Assembly (NCBI GenBank): GCA_046340555.1
Contig: JBKDSL010000006.1
Coordinates: forward strand, 30,740-94,739
DNA from: JALRAP01 sp046340555
GTDB lineage: Bacteria; Bacteroidota; Bacteroidia; AKYH767-A; OLB10
DNA: 64,000 nt
Reading direction: 5' to 3'
Shown: piece after piece, positions 43,895-54,299 of the stretch
Layout: each line of letters opens with the position of its first letter
Position numbering within the stretch: position 1 is the stretch's first letter
Notes under the pieces: model-generated
Database searches by the model: none
Told to the model about the DNA's origin: nothing
Seen by the model: the letters and a program-made list of their open reading frames with translations, nothing else
Translations under genes and position numbers: made by a program

Positions 43895-45055
43895 TTGACT
43901 AAAAGGATTAAAATATTGGCTATCCCCAGTTGGTATCCATCGGATTCTAATCCGGGTTTTGGCATTTTTGTAAAGCGTCACTTGGTTGAAGTTTCAAGGT
44001 TTTGTGAGGTCCATGTTTTATATTTTAATCTTAATCTTAATCAGGGATTGATTGAATCAGGGACTCGATATGAAACTAAAAAAGTTGATGGCGTCCTTGA
44101 ACATACGGTTCATGTAGCTTCTTCACGAGGTAAGCTTTTTTCGATATTGCTCATTTGGTATTGGTATGCTCGTTTGGTGTTGTTTGGCCCACTTGGAAAT
44201 CACGATATCAAGCATATGCACGTTCCATATCATATGGCTGTTTTTTTAGCACCCTTTCTATTGTTTTCAAGGAAGCCGATGGTGATAACAGAGCATTGGT
44301 CGGGTTTTTTTGCAGAGGATGGTCGTTTTGCCAGGCTTCCTGAACTGTTTCAAAGGACACTGAAGGCGGTATTTAGAAGGGCAAATACTATTACAGTAGT
44401 CAGCGAGGCGCTTGCCTCAGCCATCCGTAAGGCCTTTAATATGGATACAGGAATGCAAATCATCCCAAATGTGGTTGATTTGGGTATTCAAGTTAGGAGC
44501 ACAGAAGGAATTAAGCCCGACAATTTCTTGATGATAGCAAATTTCAATAATGTTGAGAAAAACATTACCGGCGTTATTGATGCTTTCGTCGAATTTAGAA
44601 GAAGTCACATCAAAGCTACATTGACTATTATAGGAACAGGCCCTGATTTTGATATGATTCGAAATTATGTTCTAGGGAAAGGTGTTGACAGCAGTTCCAT
44701 TGATATGCCGGGATATGTGTCTCCTAAAAACCTGATATCTTATTTTTCGGGTGCTACATGTTATGTATTGAATAGCAATTTCGAGACCTTTTCTATTTCA
44801 ACTTTGGAGGCCTTGCTTCACGGTGTTCCGGTTATTGTTACGAAATGCAAAGGTCCCGAATCATTTGTTAATAGTAAAAACGGAATTTTGGTCGATATTG
44901 GATCTGGGGCTCAACTATTATCGGCCATGGAATTGATGTCGCAAACTTACCTCCATTATAATCCATTGGATATTCGTAAATCAATTCCTGAACAGGTTAT
45001 AGCCGATACGGGAGAGTCTTTTTATTCTATTTACCGCAATCTTATATCTACTTAG
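43895..45055 (+). CDS. Glycosyltransferase family 4 protein
   Basis: GT-B enzyme of the second glycan run. RIKILAIPSWYPSDSNPGFG is the conserved start; the N-domain has MHVPYHMAVFLAPFLLF and TEHWSGFF, then NTITVVSEALASAIRK and IIPNVVDLG. The C-domain has FLMIANFNNVEKNITGVIDA, LTIIGTGPDFDMIR and the donor-site region FETFSISTLEALLHGVPVI with the EX7E-type glutamates. The start codon is TTG at 43895; no ATG is available upstream in frame and the reading fits the family from the fourth codon. It lies 69 bases after asnB and nine before the methyltransferase. Donor and acceptor are unknown. Confidence 0.9.
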   Translation: MTKRIKILAIPSWYPSDSNPGFGIFVKRHLVEVSRFCEVHVLYFNLNLNQGLIESGTRYETKKVDGVLEHTVHVASSRGKLFSILLIWYWYARLVLFGPLGNHDIKHMHVPYHMAVFLAPFLLFSRKPMVITEHWSGFFAEDGRFARLPELFQRTLKAVFRRANTITVVSEALASAIRKAFNMDTGMQIIPNVVDLGIQVRSTEGIKPDNFLMIANFNNVEKNITGVIDAFVEFRRSHIKATLTIIGTGPDFDMIRNYVLGKGVDSSSIDMPGYVSPKNLISYFSGATCYVLNSNFETFSISTLEALLHGVPVIVTKCKGPESFVNSKNGILVDIGSGAQLLSAMELMSQTYLHYNPLDIRKSIPEQVIADTGESFYSIYRNLIST

Positions 45056-45064
45056 AATCATAGC

Positions 45065-45913
45065 ATGCTTATAAAAACGATTATCTGCAATATACTAAGG
45101 CTTTATGTGCGATATTTCCCGGTTCGCAAGGGTAAGGTTCCGTTATTGGGATTGTTCGAGCGATTAGGTGTTTTTCAAAACATGGAATTAAACACTAGAA
45201 TAGCCAATCATACTCGCGTTTTATTGAGTGTTGATGATTGGGTGCAACGACTGGTTTATTTTTTTGGTGTTTATGAGTATGAAAAAGTTGAAACAGAATT
45301 ATGGATGGAATTTGCTAAAAAGTCAAATTACATCTTAGATATAGGTTCAAACTTCGGATATTACTCTCTCTTGGCATCCGACGCGAATCCTCAAAGCAAG
45401 ATTTTAGCATTTGAACCTGCGCCTGCGATGTTTAAAAGACTTACTCATAATCTGCATCTTAACGCATATGCCAATGTGGTTCCTATGAACCTAGGGATAT
45501 CAAACGAAAAAGGTGTGTTCGATTTTTTTGTTGCCGACAGCAAACACAGCGGTATGTCCGGACTTTCCATGCCAGATGGTGTGGGCGGTCAAAAGATACA
45601 AGTTGAAATAGCTACCGTTGACCAAATACTTGCGGATCAAGGACAATTCAGGCCTGATTTGATTAAAATTGATGTTGAAGGAAATGAGTTGAATGCTTTA
45701 TTGGGAATGGAGCAAATGTTCGGCTTGGTAAAGCCTGTTTTTTTTATTGAGATATATGATCGTAACCTGGCAAAGTTTGGGCATAGCAGGCAAATGGTTT
45801 TCGATTTTTTCAAACGATTCGGCTACTCCATAATGGAGGTTGGGCCCCAAAAAAGTCTCCTGAAAATTGAAATCCCAAAAGATATTGGATTGGCTATTTG
45901 TATTCCAGATTGA
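45065..45913 (+). CDS. FkbM family SAM-dependent methyltransferase
   Basis: A 282-residue O-methyltransferase-type protein. The SAM-binding loop is ILDIGSNFGYYSLLAS, followed by ILAFEPAPAMFKRLTHNL, the LIKIDVEGNELNAL stretch that defines the FkbM family, and FFIEIYDRN. Family members methylate hydroxyl groups on polyketides or glycans; in sugar loci they cap or decorate glycan chains. It is the last gene of this run, nine bases after a GT4. A chain-terminating methyl group would fit a long-form Wzt exporter such as the one at 2902-4155, but that link is speculative. Confidence 0.9.
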   Translation: MLIKTIICNILRLYVRYFPVRKGKVPLLGLFERLGVFQNMELNTRIANHTRVLLSVDDWVQRLVYFFGVYEYEKVETELWMEFAKKSNYILDIGSNFGYYSLLASDANPQSKILAFEPAPAMFKRLTHNLHLNAYANVVPMNLGISNEKGVFDFFVADSKHSGMSGLSMPDGVGGQKIQVEIATVDQILADQGQFRPDLIKIDVEGNELNALLGMEQMFGLVKPVFFIEIYDRNLAKFGHSRQMVFDFFKRFGYSIMEVGPQKSLLKIEIPKDIGLAICIPD

Positions 45914-46130
45914 TTCATTTTTTTGAGTTTACCCTCTTGGTCTTTTCCTAAATAATTGAAATATAGCGCTTTGTGATTTTAAGTCCGCTAATATCATTTT
46001 GTAAGAAAATGGTAACAATTGTTTGGGTTTTGGCGTAAACAACTGCATTCTCACGGAAATATTGAGCACTGTTGGGGTATCGCCGAAAGGCTAATAAATG
46101 TTGTCATTGAGTACTAAAACTAATCACGTA

Positions 46131-49100
46131 ATGAACAGGCTTCCATTCAATTGGATACTGGGGTTGATGCTAATAAGCATCGGGTCGGTATATGGTCAGG
46201 TCAATTTTTCGGCCTCCCAACAAATTGGGTGTATACCCTTCAACGTGCAATTTGAAAACCTAACTCCTGGCGCAACCAACTGTACCTGGCGATTTACCGA
46301 GACATCAACCGGAATAACCTCAACAATAGATTCAACCTTTAATCCATCTAAGAGCTTTATCGCACCAGGTCATTATGATGTCAAGCTAATTGTCAATTAT
46401 TCAAACGGAACTATTGATTCCTTGACAAGGAATACGTTTATAACCGCCAAGAGTGCTCCACAGCCTTCTTTCTCAGCACCGGTTTTATCTGCATGTTTTC
46501 AAAACAATCAGATATCATTCATTAATTCAACATCTGCCACATATGACTCCTTATTGTGGGATTTCGGAGATGGTACTACAAGCAATGTTTCTAACCCTGT
46601 GCATGGATATACAGCTTCTGGCTATTTCGATGTAACATTGATTGTTTACGCGAATGGTTGCAGCAGTGCACTCACCAGAAACTCATATATTAATATATTA
46701 AATAATCCGCCAACAGCATTTTTTGCCGATACCCTGGTTACATGTAACGCATCACAGCCGATTTCTTTTACTTCCCAAACAGTTGGAACTTCTAACTATA
46801 TATGGAATTTTGGTGATGGAACTAGCAGTACTCAAGCCAATCCTCAGCATACATATGCTGGTCCTGGTGTTTACGATGTTACTTTGATAACCATAAACTC
46901 ACTAGGATGTAGGGATACTGCGTTCATGCCTGCTTACATAAATGTTTTAAATAATCCTGTACCGGTGATTTCAGTATCTGGTGGATTAAACAGGTGCGTA
47001 CCTGTATACGCAACTTTTTCAACTACCACTAGCAACATCCAGTCATGGACATGGAATGTTGGTAGTAATACGTTCTCAACGCCCTCCTTTCAGCAGAACT
47101 ATTTTGCTCCAGGAACTTATCCAGTCACACTTACTGCCAATTATACCAATGGGTGTACAAACAGCAAAACAGTTGTATTAAACGCGCGTCCATTGGATAT
47201 AGCATATTTTACCGCCTCCACGTATAATGCCTGTGCACCCGTTACGATCGCATTGAGCCATCAAACAACTTCATCCAACCTAACTTACAGTTGGCAGTTG
47301 GGAAATGGAACCACATCAACTACGGGCCCCAATGTAAATGTTGCCTATAATTCGCCTGGCACTTATCTTCCATCCTTAACTGTTACTAATTCTTATGGAT
47401 GTAGCAACACCCAATATGCGACTAATCCAATAACGGTAACTGCTGTGGATGCGCAATTCACAGCTGATGACATAAACGGCTGCCCTCCCCACGCTGTAAA
47501 CTTCAGTCACCCTGGAGGAGCTGGCTATTCTTATCTGTGGAATTTCGGTGATGGAAGGTCATCTACCCAACAGAACCCTTCCCATACTTATGTAAATCCG
47601 GGTTCTTATCCAGTTAGTTTAACCGTTACAAATCAAAGCGGATGCATGCATACATATAGCATGCCATCTCCTGTATTGGTAAACAACGGGGTTAATAATT
47701 TTGTACCAGGCGATACCATTTATGGGTGTGCCCCGTATACAGCAAACCTTTATGATAACTCATCTAGTTCTTCAAGCTGGCTTTGGAGTTTTGGCGATGG
47801 CGCGACTTCTACAAGTGCCAATGCCATTCACACCTATAACCAAGCAGGTGTTTATAATGTGACACTACAAACCCAGTCAAACGGAAGCTCGTGTTCGCAG
47901 TTTGTTAATCCATTCATTACTTATGTGTTGACCGAAGGGGAAGCCAATTTTTCTGTTACCAATACATTGTGTCCTCCTTATACATCTACATTCATTGATT
48001 CATCCATTAATGCAGTATCATGGTTTTGGGATTTTGGTGATGGTACCACATCTACCCTTCAAAACCCATCTCATGTTTATACCAATGGCGGTTCTTACAA
48101 TGTGTCGCTTACTATTACCACATCAGCAGGATGTACCTATACAATGGTTCAGAATTTTGCTGCCAATTTCAATCCGTTGAATGCAAGTCCTACAGGATTT
48201 GTGGTTACACTGATTCCTCCAACAGTCCAATTCAATGCCAATAGCACAGGTGCTACGGGATGGTTGTGGAACTTTGGCGATGGAACAACTTCTTCGCTTC
48301 AGAATCCGCTACACATATATCCCACCTCCGGCGGACCGTTTCCATTAAGTTTGATCATATTCAATAATGGATGTGCAGACACCTTGTCTTTCGCACCTCC
48401 TGCTTCAAGTGGACCTCCTATCGGCTCCCCAATTGATCCACCCGTTGGGCCACCAGGTGGAGGTCCGATAAACACTCCTGATCCGATTGCTGGATGCGCC
48501 CCATTCAATATGGGATTCAACAACCCGGTTCAAGGTGCGATTTCCTCTGTTTGGCATTTTGGTGATGGTAACACATCATATTTGAACAGCCCTGATCATA
48601 TTTATACTGCTGCAGGACTTTATACTGTAACACTCATAACGGTGAACAGTGCTGGATCAACAGATACTCTTCAATGGTTGAATGCGGTACGTGTGAATGC
48701 GGTTTCGGCCGATTTCAATTATACTTCCTCGTCAGGCTGTACAGGATCAACTATTACCTTGAATAACAACTCTACCACTGGTGCAACATATAGTTGGGCT
48801 TTTGGTGACGGAACACAATCAAGCCTTTTCGAGCCCACTCATCAATATGGGTTGAGTGGCATGAATCATCTCATTACGCTCAATGTGACCGATTCAATGG
48901 GCTGCTCAGCATCCAAAAGCATCACCTATTATGCATCTGGTACCAATCCTATTTCCGCAAGCAAGAAAAAGGTCTGCAAAAACGAACCGATATCCTTTTT
49001 TAACAATAACCCGGGATATGCGACTTATTTATGGGATTTTGGTGATGGAAATACTTCTTCATTACCAAATCCAGTTCATTCCTATACGGCCGGAGGTGTA

Positions 49101-51944
49101 TTCAATGTAGTACTTACAGTGGTGGATGTAGCACAATGCACAACGGTGTTCAATATGCCCTATCCAATCGAGATCTATGCTCCAAATGCTGATTTCTCCT
49201 TCGCTTTGATTCCTGCCAGTTGCAACTCTCCATCTGTCAATTTCACTAACCTATCGACCGGCGCCACATCTTATTTGTGGGATTTTGGCAATGGACTTAT
49301 GAGTAGTGCAGTGAGCCCTTCCATCACGCTGAATACATATGGTTCACACAATGTGACTTTGATAGCTGCTTCTGGTTCTTGTGTTGACACCATGACACTT
49401 ACCGGTTATGCGGTAAGACCTAATATCATCGCCAATTTTTCTTACACGCAAGACAGGATCTGTTTCCCGATCACCATCACGGTTACCAATACGAGCATTG
49501 ATGGATCAACTTATTTGTGGGATTTTGGTGATGGTACAACTAGCACAACCACCGATTCCGTATTTACGCATGTGTTCACATCACAACCTCAAAATCCTAT
49601 CACTCTATCAGCTTGGAATTCTTTGGGATGTTTGAACGTGGCGTCCAAGCCCAACATTCAATCTATGCAGGTGTCTTTCAATGTGGCTGACTCAGTCGGA
49701 TGTGCGCCCTTTGCATTCCAGATAAGTGGAACATCCAATCTTAATGCTTCATGGTATTTCAACTATGGCAATGGTTTAACCTCATCCATTCCAAACACTC
49801 AGCATGCCAATGCTTCCACAATTTTCAACCATAATGGAAATTATGTGGTGAATGCTGTTGTTACGGCTCCTACCGGTTGTATTCAGCGTTTTGATAGTTT
49901 GGTTACGGTTTCGGCTACAGGGCCCTCTGCATCCTTTAATTTAACGGCAGACTCCTCCTGTGCTCCAACTATTGTTACGTTCCAAGACGGAAGCTATGGC
50001 GCACAATCATGGTTCTGGACCTTTGGAAACGGTAACCAATCCGCTTTGCAAAACCCTACGCATGTGTACAATGTGCCAGGTACATACGACATCACTTTGG
50101 TAGTGACCGACTCTTCAGGTTGTACCGACACCCTTACGCAAACTGAAGCAGTACAAATAACAGGTACTTATTCACATTTCACTTCAACCGATCCGACAGG
50201 ATGCGCTCCTTGGACCGTTGCATTCAGCGATTCATCTGTAAATGCCTCTACATGGCTGTGGGATTTTGGCGATGGAAATTCTTCTTCTGACCCTAATCCT
50301 GTTCACACCTATACACAAGCTGGGGTTTATGCGGTGATTTTGATTACTTACGAGAGTTCTGGATGTTCATCAGCTTACCAGCTACCAGATTCGATCCGGG
50401 TAAGTGAGATACCTGAGGCATTGTTCACAATATCAGGAACCAGTGGTTGTGCGCCTTATCTCGTTACGTTCAGCAATCAAAGCACTGGAGCGGTTAGTTA
50501 TGACTGGGATTTTGGTGACGGTTCTCATTCCAATAGTGTAAATACATCCCATTCCTATGTGTCATCTGGAACCTATTGGGTGACGTTGATAGCAAATTCC
50601 CTCAATGGATGTTCCGATACCTTCACGTATCAGATGCCTGTTGTTGTTGGTGAAATACCCCTGGGTAGCATCATTGCTTCAGCTACTTCAGGCTGTGCTC
50701 CATTGAATGTTGTTTTCACATCCAATATTTCCAACGCGGATTCCACTGCATTATATTCATGGAATTACAATGGAAACAACTATAGTGGCTCCAGTCTAAA
50801 TTTGACATTTGCGCAAAATGGAACACATCAGGTTCAATTATCAGTTACCAATCAGTCCGGTTGTAGTGCCACATTCAGCGCTACTGCAACTACCCATGGT
50901 GCCGATACCCTTGGTCCTGTTGTAATGCGAAGTGCTAGTGTTTTGGGTCCGAATAACGTAGAAATTAAATGGGCAGACATCATTGATCCGGAATTGGCTT
51001 ATTACCGAATTTACCGAATGGATAATTCCACTGGTAATTTCAATCTTATTCACACCTCATACAGCATCATTCCGGTAAACCCAGATGTGTATCAGGCTTG
51101 GGTAGATCATGCTACCACCACATCCTCGAAAACCAATACGTATTTAGTTCAGGCTGTTAATACTTGTGGCTTAGCTGCTCCGCTAAACGCCCACACACCT
51201 CATACCACAGTAAACTTGGAGGTGAATACGGCATCTAGCACTCCGACTTTGCAATGGAATAGCTACGGTGGAGCTTCTACTTCAGGATATCTGGTTCAAC
51301 GTATGGACGAGCCAAATGCACCTTGGACTAACTTGACAGTTGTTCCTGCTTCGGTCAATATGTATGTTGACAGCTCCGTTTATTGCTCTGATAGTGTTTC
51401 TTACCGCATTACCGCACTTGATTTGAACGGGCTGCCCATATTCGATGCATTCTCCGATATTGAGAACATATTGGCTCCAGGCTCATTGTTGATTCAACGC
51501 GTGGACATGGTTCGTTCAACCGTGGAAGACGACTCTTGGGTATTAACGGAATGGTCAATGCCAACATTGGCTCCTCAATTGGTTACAGGATTCGAACTTT
51601 TCCGTTCAACCGACAACATCAATTTTACCCGAATCGCTGTTTTACCTCCTGTTCAAACCAGTTATGAGGATCGAAATGTTTCAGTTAAATCGCAGGAGTA
51701 TTTTTATAGGGTCAAGGTGAGTAACACCTGTTCGTTGGAAGCATCTTCAGGATATGAAAGCTCTTCGATTTTGCTGCTGGCTAATCCAGACCAGCGATAC
51801 GGTGTGAACTTACGCTGGACTCCCTATGTGAATTGGGATACTGGTGTGGAAGAATATGTAATCGAGGAGTGGAATCAGGCTACTGGGACATGGGACTATG
51901 TCAAAAAAGTTGACGGGTCGACCACTGAAACAGGAGTGCAATAA
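46131..51944 (+). CDS. Giant PKD-repeat secreted surface protein lacking a C-terminal sorting domain
   Basis: Signal peptide from the ATG at 46131 (MNRLPFNWILGLMLISIGSVYGQ); an in-frame ATG lies at 46098. After it come about 19 PKD-type repeats of roughly 80-95 residues, each with a WxFGDG-like turn followed by a YxxxGxYxVTL strand, through about residue 1590. A Pro/Gly linker sits near residue 785 (GPPIGSPIDPPVGPPGGGP). The last 330 residues hold fibronectin-III-like segments with YRIYRMD, YLVQRMD and FELFRST. Relatives usually end in a gliding-motility-associated or T9SS domain; here the frame stops after STTETGVQ without one. It could be truncated, or use another exit or anchoring route. 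Likely adhesin or matrix protein; role unknown. Confidence 0.85.
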   Translation: MNRLPFNWILGLMLISIGSVYGQVNFSASQQIGCIPFNVQFENLTPGATNCTWRFTETSTGITSTIDSTFNPSKSFIAPGHYDVKLIVNYSNGTIDSLTRNTFITAKSAPQPSFSAPVLSACFQNNQISFINSTSATYDSLLWDFGDGTTSNVSNPVHGYTASGYFDVTLIVYANGCSSALTRNSYINILNNPPTAFFADTLVTCNASQPISFTSQTVGTSNYIWNFGDGTSSTQANPQHTYAGPGVYDVTLITINSLGCRDTAFMPAYINVLNNPVPVISVSGGLNRCVPVYATFSTTTSNIQSWTWNVGSNTFSTPSFQQNYFAPGTYPVTLTANYTNGCTNSKTVVLNARPLDIAYFTASTYNACAPVTIALSHQTTSSNLTYSWQLGNGTTSTTGPNVNVAYNSPGTYLPSLTVTNSYGCSNTQYATNPITVTAVDAQFTADDINGCPPHAVNFSHPGGAGYSYLWNFGDGRSSTQQNPSHTYVNPGSYPVSLTVTNQSGCMHTYSMPSPVLVNNGVNNFVPGDTIYGCAPYTANLYDNSSSSSSWLWSFGDGATSTSANAIHTYNQAGVYNVTLQTQSNGSSCSQFVNPFITYVLTEGEANFSVTNTLCPPYTSTFIDSSINAVSWFWDFGDGTTSTLQNPSHVYTNGGSYNVSLTITTSAGCTYTMVQNFAANFNPLNASPTGFVVTLIPPTVQFNANSTGATGWLWNFGDGTTSSLQNPLHIYPTSGGPFPLSLIIFNNGCADTLSFAPPASSGPPIGSPIDPPVGPPGGGPINTPDPIAGCAPFNMGFNNPVQGAISSVWHFGDGNTSYLNSPDHIYTAAGLYTVTLITVNSAGSTDTLQWLNAVRVNAVSADFNYTSSSGCTGSTITLNNNSTTGATYSWAFGDGTQSSLFEPTHQYGLSGMNHLITLNVTDSMGCSASKSITYYASGTNPISASKKKVCKNEPISFFNNNPGYATYLWDFGDGNTSSLPNPVHSYTAGGVFNVVLTVVDVAQCTTVFNMPYPIEIYAPNADFSFALIPASCNSPSVNFTNLSTGATSYLWDFGNGLMSSAVSPSITLNTYGSHNVTLIAASGSCVDTMTLTGYAVRPNIIANFSYTQDRICFPITITVTNTSIDGSTYLWDFGDGTTSTTTDSVFTHVFTSQPQNPITLSAWNSLGCLNVASKPNIQSMQVSFNVADSVGCAPFAFQISGTSNLNASWYFNYGNGLTSSIPNTQHANASTIFNHNGNYVVNAVVTAPTGCIQRFDSLVTVSATGPSASFNLTADSSCAPTIVTFQDGSYGAQSWFWTFGNGNQSALQNPTHVYNVPGTYDITLVVTDSSGCTDTLTQTEAVQITGTYSHFTSTDPTGCAPWTVAFSDSSVNASTWLWDFGDGNSSSDPNPVHTYTQAGVYAVILITYESSGCSSAYQLPDSIRVSEIPEALFTISGTSGCAPYLVTFSNQSTGAVSYDWDFGDGSHSNSVNTSHSYVSSGTYWVTLIANSLNGCSDTFTYQMPVVVGEIPLGSIIASATSGCAPLNVVFTSNISNADSTALYSWNYNGNNYSGSSLNLTFAQNGTHQVQLSVTNQSGCSATFSATATTHGADTLGPVVMRSASVLGPNNVEIKWADIIDPELAYYRIYRMDNSTGNFNLIHTSYSIIPVNPDVYQAWVDHATTTSSKTNTYLVQAVNTCGLAAPLNAHTPHTTVNLEVNTASSTPTLQWNSYGGASTSGYLVQRMDEPNAPWTNLTVVPASVNMYVDSSVYCSDSVSYRITALDLNGLPIFDAFSDIENILAPGSLLIQRVDMVRSTVEDDSWVLTEWSMPTLAPQLVTGFELFRSTDNINFTRIAVLPPVQTSYEDRNVSVKSQEYFYRVKVSNTCSLEASSGYESSSILLLANPDQRYGVNLRWTPYVNWDTGVEEYVIEEWNQATGTWDYVKKVDGSTTETGVQ
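46200..50890 (+). repeat. Tandem degenerate PKD-coding repeats
   Basis: About 19 copies of a roughly 240-290-base coding unit, each with a tract close to TGGGATTTTGGTGATGG. Copies near 46555, 48025, 49030, 49515 and 50260 keep the WDFGDG turn exactly, while others show W(N/S/T/A)FG(D/N)G or lose it (46290, 47040, 49750, 50755). Identity between copies is limited to the turn and strand residues. Confidence 0.75.
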
Positions 51945-51983
51945 AATAAATGACTTAACAGTCGTTCGCTGCTGATTCAGCCA

Positions 51984-52946
51984 TTACAAAACCTGGTGCG
52001 TCTTTTCCGACTTTCCAACAGCTTTTAATTTAGCATTTTCAATGGATGCGTTCAATTCAAAGCCTACAATCAATTGAAGTGTGTTGAAGTTGATGTAAAG
52101 CAGAATCACTATAAGTGTTCCGATAGATCCGTAAAGTTTGTTGTATTGGCCGAAGTTGCTAATGATATAGTTGAACGCGAATGTTGTGATAAGGAGCAAC
52201 ACTGTGGCGGTAACAGATCCAACAGAAATGAAAGGGCGTTTATTCTTTTTTGATGGACCGAAATAGTAAAGCGATGATATCGAGGTTAGCGCCATGGTTA
52301 CCAATATAAACCAGGTTCCCGCTTGTATTAACAGGAGGCTAGGGCCGTTTTTGATAACATCATGTTCGGTTAGGTATCGGGAAGTGATTTCAGTAAAGGT
52401 GATGAGCGCAATGGATGCAAGAACGATGATTGCCAGCATAAGCGTCAAGAATAGCGAGACCAAGCGTTGCTTGAATGCAGATCGTACATCAATTCCGTGA
52501 TAGCTTTTGTTGAATCCATCAATCAGGTAATATATGCCATTTGTGGATACAAGCAACGCGAAAACAAAGCCAAAGGATAGCAATCCGCCGCGAGGTTGCT
52601 TGAGTATGTCTTCAATGGTGGTTTTGGTAGCTTCAAATGCGCTATGCGGCAGCGCTTCGCTCATCAAGAGCATGATGCGGTCTTGGATACCGGGGACTGG
52701 TAGGTAGGGGATAAGGGTAAAAAAGAAAATAATGGCTGGGAAAATTGCCAGGAAAAAGTCGAAAGACGCAGCACTCGCTCTAGAACGAATATCACCTTTT
52801 TGTAGGCCTATGACAAAGAACTTGAGAATATCGAGCAGGCTGATGTGTTCTTTGCCAGGATATCGAACACGTTTCAATATCGTTAAAACAGGGTCGAGAA
52901 TCCTTTCGCGTATTACTTGTTTGAGTTTTGCAGCTTGCTCCTTCAC
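51984..52946 (-). CDS. YihY/BrkB family inner-membrane protein
   Basis: A 320-residue polytopic protein. The N-terminus is amphipathic and leads to GDIRSRASAASFDFFLAIFPAIIFFFTLIPYLP, with the ASAxxF core of the family. Further segments are GLLSFGFVFALLVSTNGIYYLIDGFN, LFLTLMLAIIVLASIALI, WFILVTMALTSISSLYYFGP and LYGSIGTLIVILLYINFNT. The family was once called RNase BN in error; its function is unresolved, with transport or envelope roles proposed. It starts ten bases after nadC and is probably co-transcribed with it. Confidence 0.92.
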   Translation of the reverse strand: MKEQAAKLKQVIRERILDPVLTILKRVRYPGKEHISLLDILKFFVIGLQKGDIRSRASAASFDFFLAIFPAIIFFFTLIPYLPVPGIQDRIMLLMSEALPHSAFEATKTTIEDILKQPRGGLLSFGFVFALLVSTNGIYYLIDGFNKSYHGIDVRSAFKQRLVSLFLTLMLAIIVLASIALITFTEITSRYLTEHDVIKNGPSLLLIQAGTWFILVTMALTSISSLYYFGPSKKNKRPFISVGSVTATVLLLITTFAFNYIISNFGQYNKLYGSIGTLIVILLYINFNTLQLIVGFELNASIENAKLKAVGKSEKTHQVL

Positions 52947-52955
52947 GTACTTTGT

Positions 52956-53798
52956 TTAATGGCGAGAGGCTTTGAGACTGAGGTCCAATGATACTGCTGA
53001 GTGCGTCAATGCTCCAACGGAAATGTATTGAACGCCGGTAGCCGCATATTCTGATACGTTTTGGATATTGATTCCACCAGAGGCTTCTGTTTCATACTTG
53101 CCATCCACTGCGGCAACAGCTTGATGCATCAAATCTGGTGTGAAATTATCAAACATGATTCGATTGATCTGGCCATTTTGAATGGCTTCCCGAACTTCCT
53201 CCATGTTTCGAGTTTCTACTTCAATAGGTATATCCAATCCATGGGTTTGTTTGTAGTCTACCGCTCTGCTAATGGCATTGGTGATGCTGCCGGCGAAATC
53301 AACATGATTGTCTTTGATCAGAATCATGTCATATAAACCCATTCTATGGTTTTGGCCACCACCTAACCGTACTGCAAGCTTTTCCAGGTTGCGCATCAAA
53401 GGAGTTGTTTTTCTAGTGTCTAGAATTGTGGTGCCATAAGGTGCGGTTTTTTCAACGAATGCTTTAGTAAGGGTGGCTATTCCACTCATTCTTTGCATGC
53501 AGTTCAAAGCTAGTCGCTCACAGCCGAGGAGTGTGTGGATGCTTCCGTGCACTTTGAATGCCAACGTGCCTTTTTGCACTGAGGTTCCGTCATCCAGTAT
53601 TTTTTCAAAAGTGATTTCCGGATCAAATTGCTTGAAAATGGAACAAGCCAAGTTAACTCCTGCAAGTACTCCATCCGCTTTTACCAATAATTCTGCGGAA
53701 CCAGTTGAACCTTTTGGAATACAAGAAAGTGAAGTGTGGTCGCCTGAGCCGAAATCTTCTTCCAATGATAAGCGAATGAATTCTTGCAAGTCCAGCAT
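52956..53798 (-). CDS. nadC: Nicotinate-nucleotide pyrophosphorylase (carboxylating)
   Basis: It converts quinolinate and PRPP to nicotinate mononucleotide in de novo NAD synthesis. Seen: LEEDFGSGDHTS near the N-terminus, ERLALNCMQRMSGIAT, the active-site TILDTRKTTPLMRNLEKLAV, GGGQNHRMGLYDMILIKDNH, and EVETRNMEEVREA with the later ASGGINIQN. These are the canonical substrate-binding blocks of the type II phosphoribosyltransferase fold. The length of 280 residues is normal. It follows the DUF4783 gene by 66 bases and precedes yihY; nadA and nadB are elsewhere. Confidence 0.97.
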   Translation of the reverse strand: MLDLQEFIRLSLEEDFGSGDHTSLSCIPKGSTGSAELLVKADGVLAGVNLACSIFKQFDPEITFEKILDDGTSVQKGTLAFKVHGSIHTLLGCERLALNCMQRMSGIATLTKAFVEKTAPYGTTILDTRKTTPLMRNLEKLAVRLGGGQNHRMGLYDMILIKDNHVDFAGSITNAISRAVDYKQTHGLDIPIEVETRNMEEVREAIQNGQINRIMFDNFTPDLMHQAVAAVDGKYETEASGGINIQNVSEYAATGVQYISVGALTHSAVSLDLSLKASRH

Positions 53799-53864
53799 AC
53801 TCAGATATAAATCAATCAGTAAATGTTTAGCAAACTATGGTAGCCTTACGAAACAGGCCACTTA

Positions 53865-54299
53865 TTATTCCTTTTCAAATCGGATTTCCTGAAGGGATTC
53901 ACCCGATGTGGTTATTCTTACATAAAAATACACCCTGAAAGAGCCGCCTTGAGAAGTATTCATTGTTCCGATTGCGAACTTGGCGCCTTCCTTGGAAACA
54001 CCTTTGTGAATGATATTGAAACTGCGTGGGGTGTTTTTCAAGAAGAAATCACGAAGCACCTGCTCTGCTTGGGCTTTGCTGTATTGGTCTTCTTGATTAA
54101 TGATCGTTAAGTTGATAGTATTGCCACAATAGCGGGTGATGGCTTTGGCCTCTCCGGATCGAATGGCATTGGCAATGTCTCCGAAAATATCCAATGACAT
54201 CGCCGTAGTGGCAACAAAAATAACCGGGATTAAAAGGAGTTTGATGTACTTGGACAATTGGATGTTTATTTGAAGGTAAATTTGCAAAAACCAAGCCAA
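53865..54299 (-). CDS. DUF4783 family secreted protein
   Basis: A protein of about 130-144 residues. A hydrophobic N-terminus (IKLLLIPVIFVATTAMS) acts as signal peptide; the mature part resembles the NTF2/DUF4783 fold family found in Bacteroidota, with DIANAIRSGEAKAITRYCG, FFLKNTPRSFNIIHKG and FRVYFYVRITTSGESLQEIRF. The start is uncertain: no ATG exists at the N-terminus. TTG at 54299 gives the full frame and TTG at 54257 (LSKYIKLLL) would give a more typical signal. It lies next to nadC, a common arrangement in this phylum. Function is unknown. Confidence 0.82.
   Translation of the reverse strand: MAWFLQIYLQINIQLSKYIKLLLIPVIFVATTAMSLDIFGDIANAIRSGEAKAITRYCGNTINLTIINQEDQYSKAQAEQVLRDFFLKNTPRSFNIIHKGVSKEGAKFAIGTMNTSQGGSFRVYFYVRITTSGESLQEIRFEKE

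Noticed and set aside
46200..50890. The repeats as a CRISPR array or non-coding repeat
   Set aside because: Units are long, degenerate, in frame and encode PKD domains; there are no short identical repeats with spacers.
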